A stretch of DNA of 47,430 nucleotides from an uncultured Trueperaceae bacterium. Lineage in GTDB: Bacteria; Deinococcota; Deinococci; Deinococcales; Trueperaceae. Position numbers and translations under genes: made by a program. The notes beneath the pieces are model-generated. The model was not told the origin of the DNA, did no database searches, and saw only the letters and a list, made by a program, of their open reading frames with translations. The stretch spans positions 1 to 47,430 of the forward strand of contig CALDPK010000033.1 of NCBI GenBank assembly GCA_937911855.1, read 5' to 3'. Every line of letters starts with the position of its first letter. Position 1 is the stretch's first letter. Of this stretch, positions 8,168 to 15,723 are shown one piece after another.

Positions 8168-9445
8168 ATGTCTCTGGACGATTCTGCAGAAACGATTCCT
8201 GCCCCCGGGCTGCCGGGTTCACTCCCTGAAGCGGGCGTGGAACCGGTCCGTACCGTCAGCGCGGGCGGCGTCACCTACACGCTGCTCGGAACGGCCCATG
8301 TATCCAGGCAGAGTGCTGATGAGGTCGAGCGGCTGCTGGCCGGCGGCGGTTTCGACGCCGTGGCCATCGAACTCGACCCTGCCCGCCATGCGGCCATCAC
8401 CAACCCGTCGAGCTGGGAAGACCTGGACCTGTTCAAGGTAATCCGCGAAGGCAAGGCGGGCCTGCTCATGGTCAACCTGGCGCTGGGTGCGTTCCAGCAG
8501 CGCCTGGCAGACCAGGTGGGCATCGAACCCGGGGAGGAGATGCGGGTGGCCATCCGGGCAGCTGATGAAGCCGGCCTGCCGCTGCTGCTGATCGACCGGG
8601 ACATCGGCCTGACCCTCCGGCGCGTCACTGCCGCCATCCCCTGGTACCGCCGCCTGCTCCTGACTTCCGGCCTGCTCACCAGCGTGGTGTCCAACGAGAA
8701 GATCGAGCCGGAGGAGATCGAGAAACTCAAGGAAGGCGACATCCTGGACGCGACCTTCAACGAGTTCGCACAGAGCAGCAAGGAGATGTACGTGCCGCTC
8801 ATCAGCGAGCGTGACGAGTACATGGCGCTCCGGCTGCAGGAACAGACCGCGGGGGCCGGCAAGCCCCGCTTCAGGAACGTGCTCGTGGTCATCGGCGCCG
8901 GTCACCTCAAGGGACTTGCCGGGCACCTGGAGACGACTGCCCGGCCGGCCCCGGAGCGCAGGGCCCGGCGCAAGGAACTGGAGCACATACCGCCCAAGGG
9001 CATGCTGACGAAGCTGCTGCCGTGGCTCATCGTGGCGATCATCATCACCGGCTTCGTAATCGGCTTCGCCCGAGGCCCCGAACTGGGCTGGCAGGTCGTC
9101 GGCGACTGGCTGCTGTACAACGGTGTCCTGGCGGGCGTGGGCGGGATCCTGGCGCTCGGGCACCCGCTGACGATCCTGGCGGCGGCGATCGGAGCCCCGT
9201 TCACGTCACTCAACCCGCTGATCGGCGTGGGTTTCGTGGCCGCGGCGGTCCAGTTGTGGATCCGCAAGCCGCTCGTCAGCGATTTCACGTCACTGAGGCG
9301 CGACGTGGGCAGCCTCAAGGGCTGGTACAACAACCGGGTGGGGCGGGTGCTGCTGGTGTTCGTCCTCACTTCCCTCGGTTCGGTGGCCGGCACCTGGATT
9401 GCCGGTGCCAGCATCTTCGTCCGGCTGAGCGGCGGGGACGGCTGA
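8168..9445 (+). CDS. TraB/PrgY-family membrane protein
   Basis: This 425-residue protein has the TraB signature: GTAHVS (41-46), the acidic block AIELD (66-70), LLIDRDIGLTLRR and VVIGAGHLKGL. A C-terminal membrane region follows with about four helices, including LPWLIVAIIITGFVIGFA and two further stretches ending in VLLVFVLTSLGSVAGTW. PrgY in Enterococcus limits pheromone activity. A GTAH...GAGH fold resembling TIKI-type proteases suggests a metal-dependent peptidase role, but this is inference. It is a single-gene unit, bounded by its own promoter and the hairpin at 9470. Confidence 0.8.
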   Translation: MSLDDSAETIPAPGLPGSLPEAGVEPVRTVSAGGVTYTLLGTAHVSRQSADEVERLLAGGGFDAVAIELDPARHAAITNPSSWEDLDLFKVIREGKAGLLMVNLALGAFQQRLADQVGIEPGEEMRVAIRAADEAGLPLLLIDRDIGLTLRRVTAAIPWYRRLLLTSGLLTSVVSNEKIEPEEIEKLKEGDILDATFNEFAQSSKEMYVPLISERDEYMALRLQEQTAGAGKPRFRNVLVVIGAGHLKGLAGHLETTARPAPERRARRKELEHIPPKGMLTKLLPWLIVAIIITGFVIGFARGPELGWQVVGDWLLYNGVLAGVGGILALGHPLTILAAAIGAPFTSLNPLIGVGFVAAAVQLWIRKPLVSDFTSLRRDVGSLKGWYNNRVGRVLLVFVLTSLGSVAGTWIAGASIFVRLSGGDG

Positions 9446-9469
9446 GCAGACTGCTTCACGACTGAAAAT

Positions 9470-9495
9470 GGGCGCCCCTGCTGACAGGGGCGCCC
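9470..9495. terminator. Bidirectional terminator
   Basis: GGGCGCCCCTG (9470-9480) and CAGGGGCGCCC (9485-9495) form a perfect 11-bp stem with a CTGA loop, followed by GTTCTTAAGTTC. It lies between convergent genes. Confidence 0.85.
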
Positions 9496-9522
9496 GTTCT
9501 TAAGTTCTGCTTCCGGTTTCGC

Positions 9523-11760
9523 TCAGTCGGTCGGCGCGCCGTCCAGCAGCCACTGAGCGTACGTGTCCACGAACACGAAACTGCTGCCCTGCAGGTCCGG
9601 ATGGGCGATGTAGGCGAGGAAGTCCATCAGGTCTGCCTCGGTGGTGGCGTCGAAGGCAGCGCCGCCTGAAAGGCCGGCAAACCGGCCTGTCTCGATCAGC
9701 GGCAGGACTTCGTCGGCCGCCCCCCGGGCCAGCGCCAGTTCATGCTGCAGGACGGCGAGTGACTCGGGCCAGTTGCCGAGGTCCCGGCTGTCGAACAGGG
9801 GGCCACCCGATTCGATCGACTGCAGGATGATCCCGTACCCGAACAGTGCACGCAGCGGATCAGTCTGTTCGCCTACAGTCACCGGAACTTCGCTGGAAAC
9901 CTGCCGGTCCTCGCTTGCCAGCACGGTTACCCGCAGGTCGTAGTCGCCGGGCGCAAGGTCTGCAGGAAGTACGAATATAAGTCCGTCGATGACGAAACCG
10001 ACTGTCTGCGGTGGCAGGACGACCTCGTGCTCGCTGGCTGCCAGTTCACCCTCTGCACCGTGCAGGCTTAACACGATCTGCAGGTTGGTGGGGAGCGCTT
10101 CGCCGGGCGTGTACACCTCGAAGCTGGGCCTGAGCGGATCGCCAGCCTCGAAGTCTGCACCCGACTGCGGCACGGTGCCCAGGAACACGCGGACACCGCC
10201 CGGCAGCTGAAGCTCGGGAGCCGGAGCCTCGAGCTGAACGACGCGGCTGCGGGCGCGTTCCGCGAACTCACCCTGGCTGACGCGCCGCACGTAACTGCTG
10301 TACTGCCGGGCTGCTGCTGAACGTTCACCCGCTGCTTCGAGCAGGTAACCGAGCGAGTAATGAACGGCCGGCTCGGACGGAAACAGCGTGAGGGCATTCT
10401 CCAGGTCTTCGATCGCAGCTTCGTCCACTGACGGGTCGAAGCGCAGCGCCGTGTCGTACGCCTCGATCGCCGGACCCAGGCGGCCGGTGACAGTGCGCAC
10501 CAGACCAAGGTTGTAGTGCGCTATGTACTGCTGGGAGGCCAGCAGGGTGGCCCGCATGGATGACTGCTCGCTCTGCTCCAGCAGGCCGAGGAGGTACTGC
10601 GCCCAGCCCAGGTTGGTCCAGTACAGGTCGCTGTCGGGCTGCAACCTGACGGCGACGGCCAGGGCCTGACCGGCGGCCAGCGGCTCTTCCTCGTCAAAAG
10701 CGATGAACGACAGCCGCTCGAATGCCCACACCTGCCAGGGGTCCATGCGGGTGAGGCGGTGCAGGGCGTCCTTCTCGAGTTCGGTTTCGCCCATGCTGCG
10801 CGCCATCACGGCGTAGACGATCAGTGCGGGGCCGTCTGCCGCAGGCAGTTCCGCCGCGATGGCCTCGGCAGGTGACTCGTTCCAGGCGTGCTGTGCTGCG
10901 ACGCCGTACGGGAACACCGCGGCTTCGGTGAACGCCTGGTCAGCAGCCGCGATGTCTCCGGTACTGGCCAGCAGCATCGCCTGCCACAGGCGGAAAGTCG
11001 GCAGGCCAGTGTCGACGTTCAGCAGGTCGAAATACGCGGCGCTCCGCGCTTCGTCAAGACCTGCGGTGTTGAGCGAGAGCGTGGCCAGCAGGACCGGATC
11101 ACCCTCGTGGCTGCCGGACTGCAGCGATTCTATTGCCTGTCTGAGCCGCTCCGAGTACGGGTCGCCCTGGAGCAGCGGGTTCTGCAGCAGACCCAGCGCG
11201 GCGTCAAGGCCACCGGGCAGGCCGGCGCTGTAGATGGCTTCGGCCCGGGCGCCTGCGACGCCGTTCATGTCGATCTCGGGAGTGTCAGGGATGCGCTCTG
11301 CACCCAGCAGGCTGGCGGTAACGCCGACCGCGCGTGCTGCGAGCTCGGACGGGTTCCTGGCATTCGACTGCAAGGTCATGCTTTCCAGTCCGCCGGAATG
11401 GGCCATCTCCAGCTCCAGGACCAGCAGCCCGTCAGTCTCGTAAACGAAGCCGTTGAGGGCGACATCTGCACCGGTGGCGCTCTGCAGCATCGCCGTGGCG
11501 CCGAGGCCGGTGATGTCCGCGTAGAAGCCTGCGGGATTGTAAAAGCCCCCGTCCACCAGGAAAGGGGGTACGAGGGTGGGGGCGACCGCCGGTCCGTAAA
11601 CCACGTGGTCTTCGGTGAAAGCCTCGGCTACGGCATGTGCCACGGCCGTGCCCAGAGTGGGGTCTGCACTTGCGAACGGATAGACCACGAGATTGACAGC
11701 GTGGACGTGGGCAAACAGCAGAAGCGTGGCCAGAACGTGCCAGAGCCTTGACTTGAACAT
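9523..11760 (-). CDS. Exported TPR-repeat protein
   Basis: This 745-residue protein has an N-terminal signal peptide (MFKSRLWHVLATLLLFAHV). Several TPR units lie in the middle, for example YWTNLGWAQYLLGLLEQSEQ, AHYNLGLVRTVTGRLGPAIE and AVHYSLGYLLEAAGERSAAA. A beta-rich domain of about 150 residues follows, with LRPSFEVYTPGEALP and LAPGDYDLRVTVLA, resembling an Ig-like fold. A helical tail ends the protein. It probably sits in the periplasm as an interaction scaffold; I do not recognise a specific family. An upstream frame extension to 12105 is antisense or alternative-frame sequence over argR. The start is supported by TACATT 5 bases upstream of the ATG. Confidence 0.75.
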   Translation of the reverse strand: MFKSRLWHVLATLLLFAHVHAVNLVVYPFASADPTLGTAVAHAVAEAFTEDHVVYGPAVAPTLVPPFLVDGGFYNPAGFYADITGLGATAMLQSATGADVALNGFVYETDGLLVLELEMAHSGGLESMTLQSNARNPSELAARAVGVTASLLGAERIPDTPEIDMNGVAGARAEAIYSAGLPGGLDAALGLLQNPLLQGDPYSERLRQAIESLQSGSHEGDPVLLATLSLNTAGLDEARSAAYFDLLNVDTGLPTFRLWQAMLLASTGDIAAADQAFTEAAVFPYGVAAQHAWNESPAEAIAAELPAADGPALIVYAVMARSMGETELEKDALHRLTRMDPWQVWAFERLSFIAFDEEEPLAAGQALAVAVRLQPDSDLYWTNLGWAQYLLGLLEQSEQSSMRATLLASQQYIAHYNLGLVRTVTGRLGPAIEAYDTALRFDPSVDEAAIEDLENALTLFPSEPAVHYSLGYLLEAAGERSAAARQYSSYVRRVSQGEFAERARSRVVQLEAPAPELQLPGGVRVFLGTVPQSGADFEAGDPLRPSFEVYTPGEALPTNLQIVLSLHGAEGELAASEHEVVLPPQTVGFVIDGLIFVLPADLAPGDYDLRVTVLASEDRQVSSEVPVTVGEQTDPLRALFGYGIILQSIESGGPLFDSRDLGNWPESLAVLQHELALARGAADEVLPLIETGRFAGLSGGAAFDATTEADLMDFLAYIAHPDLQGSSFVFVDTYAQWLLDGAPTD

Positions 11761-11765
11761 GCTGG

Positions 11766-11771
11766 AATGTA
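11766..11771 (-). promoter_or_regulatory. -10 box of exported TPR gene, leaderless
   Basis: Reverse-strand TACATT ends 5 bases before the ATG at 11760, in the 37-base gap after argR. Confidence 0.5.
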
Positions 11772-11797
11772 CCACGCACCAGGGCGTGATAAAGCAT

Positions 11798-12259
11798 TCA
11801 GGCGAGCATTTCCTCAAACTCCGTGAGGAGCTCCTGAGCGAGCTTTTCATCACGTGCGACGACGAGGATGGTGTCCTGACCTGCGAGCGTGCCGACGATC
11901 TCATCGCGCTCAAGCTTGTCCAGTATGAACGCGACTCCGCTGGCGTGACCTTCGTCAGTAAGTATCGAGAGGATGTTGCCGCCGCGGTCCACGGAACGCA
12001 CGAACGTCCTGAAACGCTGCCGAAGCTCACCCATGACGTCTTCCTGGGCGGCCAGTGGCGTGGACCGGTAATGGTGGAGACCGTTTCCTGCAGGCAACCT
12101 GACAAGCCTGAGCTCGTTCACGTCCCGGCTGACAGTGGCCTGGGTGACGTGGATGCCTTCTTCGCTCGCCAGGTATTCAGCGATTTCAGCCTGGGTTGAG
12201 ATGATGCGCTTCTCGACGAGTTCGACGATCTTGCGCTGACGGTACTCCTTGCTGGGCAT
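11798..12259 (-). CDS. argR: Arginine repressor ArgR
   Basis: This 153-residue protein has an N-terminal winged helix-turn-helix (EIAEYLASEEGIHVTQATVS, then RDVNELRLVR) and a C-terminal arginine-binding/hexamerisation domain (FILDKLERDEIVGTLAGQDT). Standard length for the family. ArgR represses arginine synthesis when arginine is high. No arg genes lie in the window, so it acts in trans. The start ATG is preceded by an AT-rich segment that combines a -10 box and a possible ARG box, which suggests autoregulation. Confidence 0.93.
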   Translation of the reverse strand: MPSKEYRQRKIVELVEKRIISTQAEIAEYLASEEGIHVTQATVSRDVNELRLVRLPAGNGLHHYRSTPLAAQEDVMGELRQRFRTFVRSVDRGGNILSILTDEGHASGVAFILDKLERDEIVGTLAGQDTILVVARDEKLAQELLTEFEEMLA

Positions 12260-12274
12260 AATTATTCAATCATA
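12257..12274 (-). promoter_or_regulatory. argR promoter with candidate ARG box
   Basis: The reverse strand reads TATGATTGAATAATTATG. TATGAT (12269-12274) is a -10 box 9 bases before the ATG. TTGAATAATTATG resembles the TGAAT-W4-ATTCA core of ARG boxes with one weak arm. ArgR binding here would cover both promoter and start codon. Confidence 0.4.
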
Positions 12275-12326
12275 CAGCAGTCTTTACACAGGTGACTGCG
12301 GACGGACTGCTCGCGAAACCTGTCTG

Positions 12327-12647
12327 TCAGGCGCCGTCGGAATCTGCAGCCATCGGCTGCACCTGAACCGGCTCGGGGCGCGGTGGGGGCGGCGCTACGG
12401 TACGGCGGAGCTCCTCGACCGAGGGCAGCTCTGTGCCCCAGCGGAGCGGCTTGTCGAGTTCGAGTTCCTTCATCGCAATGGTCACGCTGTTCTGGGTGGG
12501 GGCGAGTTCGCCCTCTTCAAGCAGCGACGGCACACCAAGCTTCAGCTGGGCTGCACGCCGCGCAACAATGATTGACAGTCTGTAGCGCGAATCCGTCAGC
12601 GCCATCAGTACGTCGTAGCCTTCCTGTGCCACGTTGGGTTCCTCCAT
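12327..12647 (-). CDS. rpoZ: RNA polymerase omega subunit
   Basis: This 106-residue protein contains LTDSRYRLSIIVARRAAQL and NSVTIAMKELELDK, matching the omega core (xDSRYxL...AxRAxQL...AxxEL) in the Thermus/Deinococcus style. Omega helps RNA polymerase assemble around beta prime. The C-terminal tail is rich in proline. It follows gmk, the usual bacterial gene pair, but has its own TATAAT box in the 46-base gap. The leader carries a hairpin (separate entry). Confidence 0.9.
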   Translation of the reverse strand: MEEPNVAQEGYDVLMALTDSRYRLSIIVARRAAQLKLGVPSLLEEGELAPTQNSVTIAMKELELDKPLRWGTELPSVEELRRTVAPPPPRPEPVQVQPMAADSDGA

Positions 12648-12649
12648 CT

Positions 12650-12676
12650 GCCCGGCAGGCCGGGCGCGCCATTATA
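12650..12676 (-). promoter_or_regulatory. rpoZ promoter and leader hairpin
   Basis: Reverse-strand TATAAT (12671-12676) lies 23 bases before the rpoZ ATG. The leader forms GCCCGG-CCTG-CCGGGC (12665 down to 12650), a perfect 6-bp stem with a 4-base loop ending 2 bases before the start codon. No Shine-Dalgarno is visible, so the hairpin sits where the ribosome would bind. Confidence 0.55.
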
Positions 12677-12693
12677 CACGGCGGTAAGCCGAT

Positions 12694-13320
12694 TCAGTGC
12701 TTGCGGGTGTCCGACAGGAACGCTTCGATGTCCTCGTCACTCAGCCGGTGAGCCCGCGCGCGCTCCGCCCGCAGGATGCCCTGGAAATCGGCGATGGCTG
12801 ACGGCAGGTGATCGTTCACGACCACGTAATCGAACTCGCGCACGGCCCTGATCTCCTCGCGGGCCCTGGCCAGGCGGCGCTGGATCTTCTCCTCGCTGTC
12901 CGTGCCCCTGCCCCTCAGCCTGCGCTCGAGTTCGGCCAGCGAGGGCGGTGCGATGAACAGCATCCGCGCTTCGGGCAGCCGGTCCCGCACCTGCCTGGCG
13001 CCGGCCAGCTCGAGTTCGATCAGGACGTCCTTGCCCTGTTCGAGCGCCGCGACAACCGGAGCCATAGGCGTGCCGTAATAGTCGTCCACGTACTCGGCGT
13101 ACTCGAGGAGCTCGCCTTCCCGGATCATCTCCTGGAAACGCTCCTTGTCGACAAAATAGTAGTTCTGGCCCTCAACCTCGCCGGGACGCTGCTTGCGAGT
13201 GGTGGCTGAAATCGAATAGTGGAGGTCGGTGAACACCGGCAGTGCTTCCCGCCGGATGGTGTCCTTGCCGACGCCAGAGGCGCCGGTCATTACAAAAAGA
13301 ATCCCCCGGTTAATCGGCAC
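12694..13320 (-). CDS. gmk: Guanylate kinase
   Basis: This 208-residue enzyme (from GTG) converts GMP + ATP to GDP + ADP. It has a P-loop MTGASGVGKDT, SISATTRKQRPGEVEG for GMP binding, YYFVDKERFQEMI, and EYAEYVDDYYGTP. I chose the GTG at 13320 because homology begins at about VPINRGILFVMTG. The frame could also start at TTG 13365. There is no ribosome binding site before the GTG; instead a leaderless mini-ORF overlaps it by 11 bases. Confidence 0.93.
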   Translation of the reverse strand: MPINRGILFVMTGASGVGKDTIRREALPVFTDLHYSISATTRKQRPGEVEGQNYYFVDKERFQEMIREGELLEYAEYVDDYYGTPMAPVVAALEQGKDVLIELELAGARQVRDRLPEARMLFIAPPSLAELERRLRGRGTDSEEKIQRRLARAREEIRAVREFDYVVVNDHLPSAIADFQGILRAERARAHRLSDEDIEAFLSDTRKH

Positions 13321-13369
13321 GGTCTGAACCCGGGAGCGCTGGTGACACGCTTGCTGCAACGCCAATCAT
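13310..13369 (-). CDS. Mini-ORF overlapping the gmk start (19 aa)
   Basis: ATG at 13369, 19 codons (MIGVAASVSPALPGSDRAD) and TAA at 13310. The stop lies 8-10 bases inside gmk. TACATT at 13377-13382 lies 7 bases before the ATG, so the mini-ORF itself looks leaderless. It is in another frame than gmk. Proposed role: bring ribosomes to the gmk GTG by coupling. The peptide itself matches nothing I recognise. Confidence 0.45.
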   Translation of the reverse strand: MIGVAASVSPALPGSDRAD

Positions 13370-13376
13370 CAACGGA

Positions 13377-13382
13377 AATGTA
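13377..13382 (-). promoter_or_regulatory. -10 box of mini-ORF/gmk transcript
   Basis: Reverse-strand TACATT with a 7-base gap to the mini-ORF ATG. Confidence 0.5.
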
Positions 13383-13418
13383 ACATGGAGTCCGACCTGA
13401 AGGCCCGGCCTGAAGTGC

Positions 13419-13424
13419 TACCAT
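13419..13424 (+). promoter_or_regulatory. Candidate -10 box of the pyrG operon
   Basis: TACCAT lies 23 bases before the pyrG ATG at 13448. GGAG at 13433-13436 follows. An in-frame GTG at 13436 lies 11 bases after the box and could be used instead. Confidence 0.4.
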
Positions 13425-13447
13425 TGAGCCCCGGAGTGGGTGAATCA

Positions 13448-15094
13448 ATGGAAACCAGGTACATCTTCATTACGGGCGGCGTCGTGTCCTCGCTGGGCAA
13501 GGGCATTGCCACTTCCAGCATCGGTGCGCTGCTCCGGGCGCGCGGCTACAGGGTGACGGCGGTGAAGATCGACCCGTACATCAACGTCGATGCCGGAACC
13601 ATGAAGCCCTTCGAGCACGGCGAAGTGTTCGTGACCGAAGACGGTGCGGAAACCGACCTTGACCTGGGAACGTATGAGCGCTTCCTGGACACGGACCTTT
13701 CAAGAGAGAACAGCATCACGACCGGACAGGTTTACCTGAAGGTCATCGAGCGGGAGCGCGCGGGCGACTACCTGTCGCAGACAGTGCAGGTCATCCCGCA
13801 CGTCACGGACGAGATCAAGGAACGGATACGCGCGGCCGGCCGCCGCGTCGGAGCCGAGATCGTGCTGGTCGAGGTTGGCGGCACGGTCGGTGACATCGAG
13901 TCACTGCCGTTCCTGGAAGCCATCCGCCAGATGCGCTTCGAAGAAGGCCGCCTGCGGACCCTTTACCTGCACGTAACGCTTCTCCCCTACCTGGGCAGCA
14001 GCGAGGAATTCAAGACCAAACCGACCCAGCATTCAGTTGCGGCGCTGCGCGGTTTCGGCATCCAGCCCGACGGCCTCGTGCTGCGCTCGATGAGCCCGCT
14101 GCCGGCGGATGCGCGCCGCAAGATCGCACTGTTCACCAACGTCGAGGCCCGCGACGTGTTCAACTCCGCGGACGCCGACTACGTCTATGCACTGCCGGCG
14201 ATGTTCGAGCAGCAGGGCATGGGCCGCTTCATCGAACGCGGCCTGAAACTCGAGAAAACCGTGCCGGACCTGCGCGCCTGGCAGGAGGCCGTCGAGGTGC
14301 TCCGCAACCCCGACCACACCGTCCGCATCGGCGTGGTGGGCAAATACACCGCCATGCCCGACGCGTACCTGAGCCTGCTCGAGGCCCTGCGGCACGCCGG
14401 GATCCGTAACCGCGCCGGAGTCGAGACCGTTCTGGTCAGTGCAGAAGACCTGGAAGGTGACGCCGACCCGGCAGAGATACTGGGCGGCCTGCACGGCGTC
14501 CTGATTCCCGGCGGCTTCGGCAGCCGCGGCGTGGAGGGCAAGATCCGCGCGACCAGGTTCGCACGCGAGAACGGCATCCCGTTCCTGGGCATCTGCCTGG
14601 GATTGCAGGTGGCGGTCATCGAGTTCGCGCGCAACGTCGCAGGGCTCGCTGATGCTGACTCGTCAGAGTTCCGCGATGACGCCGCCCACCGCGTAATCGA
14701 CCTCATGCCCGACCAGGCTGACAAGGAAGGCACGGGCGGCACCATGCGCCTGGGCAGCTGGCCGATGCGCATCAGCGACGGTACCCGCCTGGCAGAGGTT
14801 TACGGAACAAGCGGCGCCGGGCTGGTGCACGAACGCCACCGCCACCGCTTCGAGGTCAACCCCGCGTACGTCGGGCAACTGAAAGACGCCGGGCTCGTCA
14901 TCTCCGGGGTCACTCCCGGCAGGGACGGCGTCGGCGAAGGACTCGTCGAAGCGATTGAACTTGCCGGTCACCCATATTTCGTTGCCCTGCAGTCGCACCC
15001 CGAGCTCAAATCGAGGCTGCTCAGGCCCAGCCCGCCATTCAACGGGCTGGTACAGGCGGCCCTTGAACTTGCCGGCGCAGAGGACGCGTCTTGA
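13448..15094 (+). CDS. pyrG: CTP synthase
   Basis: This 548-residue enzyme makes CTP from UTP, ATP and glutamine. The N-terminal amidoligase domain opens METRYIFITGGVVSSLGKGI. It contains KIDPYINVDAGTMKPFEHGE and VEVGGTVGDIES. The C-terminal glutaminase carries the nucleophile C383 in FLGICLGLQ and a SHPE motif near residue 517. The family almost always begins at this ATG; the frame extends 21 codons further upstream to 13385 without homology. First gene of a five-gene operon in which every junction overlaps or abuts. Confidence 0.96.
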   Translation: METRYIFITGGVVSSLGKGIATSSIGALLRARGYRVTAVKIDPYINVDAGTMKPFEHGEVFVTEDGAETDLDLGTYERFLDTDLSRENSITTGQVYLKVIERERAGDYLSQTVQVIPHVTDEIKERIRAAGRRVGAEIVLVEVGGTVGDIESLPFLEAIRQMRFEEGRLRTLYLHVTLLPYLGSSEEFKTKPTQHSVAALRGFGIQPDGLVLRSMSPLPADARRKIALFTNVEARDVFNSADADYVYALPAMFEQQGMGRFIERGLKLEKTVPDLRAWQEAVEVLRNPDHTVRIGVVGKYTAMPDAYLSLLEALRHAGIRNRAGVETVLVSAEDLEGDADPAEILGGLHGVLIPGGFGSRGVEGKIRATRFARENGIPFLGICLGLQVAVIEFARNVAGLADADSSEFRDDAAHRVIDLMPDQADKEGTGGTMRLGSWPMRISDGTRLAEVYGTSGAGLVHERHRHRFEVNPAYVGQLKDAGLVISGVTPGRDGVGEGLVEAIELAGHPYFVALQSHPELKSRLLRPSPPFNGLVQAALELAGAEDAS

Positions 15095-15723
15095 GCACGC
15101 GCAGGCCGCTGATCATCGGCCTGGCCGGTGGCACCGGGTCAGGAAAGACCACCATCGCCGCGGAGATCCTGGCTGCCGCCACGGACGAACATGCCGTCCT
15201 GATCCCCCAGGACGCCTACTACCGCTCGCAACCCGGACTGCCGCTTGATGAGCGCGCGCTCATCAACTACGACGAACCTGCCGCCTTCGACACGCCCCTG
15301 CTGGTGAGCCAGCTGAGCGCACTGGCTGCAGGCCAGGACATCAGGCGTCCCGTTTACGACTTCGGCGCCCACCTGCGCTCGGACGAGACGGTTCTGGTGA
15401 GCAGCCGACCCGTAATCGTGGTTGAAGGCATTCTGACGCTGCACGAACCGGCGCTGCGCAGGCTCATGGATGTGAAGGTGTTCGTCGACGCCCCGCCAGA
15501 CGAGCGGTTCATCCGCCGGCTGGAGCGGGACGTGCGTGAACGGAGCCGCACTACCGAAAGCGTCATCAACCAGTACCGGAGTACAGTCAAACCGATGCAT
15601 GACCATTACGTGCAACCAAGCAAACAACACGCAGACCTGATAGTTCCCGAGGGCGGCCGCAACCGCGTCGCCATACGGGTCCTGACCTCATTCGTACGTG
15701 ATCACCTGCGCGGTGACGCATGA
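15091..15723 (+). CDS. udk: Uridine kinase
   Basis: This 210-residue pyrimidine-salvage enzyme (uridine/cytidine to the monophosphate) has a P-loop GLAGGTGSGKTT near the N terminus. PQDAYYR and a YDFGAHLRSDET region belong to the nucleoside site, and VVEGILTLHEPALR and FIRRLERDVRERSRTTESVI are typical of Udk. It starts with TTG at 15091 inside the pyrG stop (TTGA), so it is translationally coupled to CTP synthase. The pairing joins de novo and salvage supply of pyrimidines. Confidence 0.92.
   Translation: MSTRRPLIIGLAGGTGSGKTTIAAEILAAATDEHAVLIPQDAYYRSQPGLPLDERALINYDEPAAFDTPLLVSQLSALAAGQDIRRPVYDFGAHLRSDETVLVSSRPVIVVEGILTLHEPALRRLMDVKVFVDAPPDERFIRRLERDVRERSRTTESVINQYRSTVKPMHDHYVQPSKQHADLIVPEGGRNRVAIRVLTSFVRDHLRGDA

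Noticed and set aside
11761..12105. Upstream extension of the exported TPR protein
   Set aside because: It overlaps argR in another frame and would bury the signal peptide.
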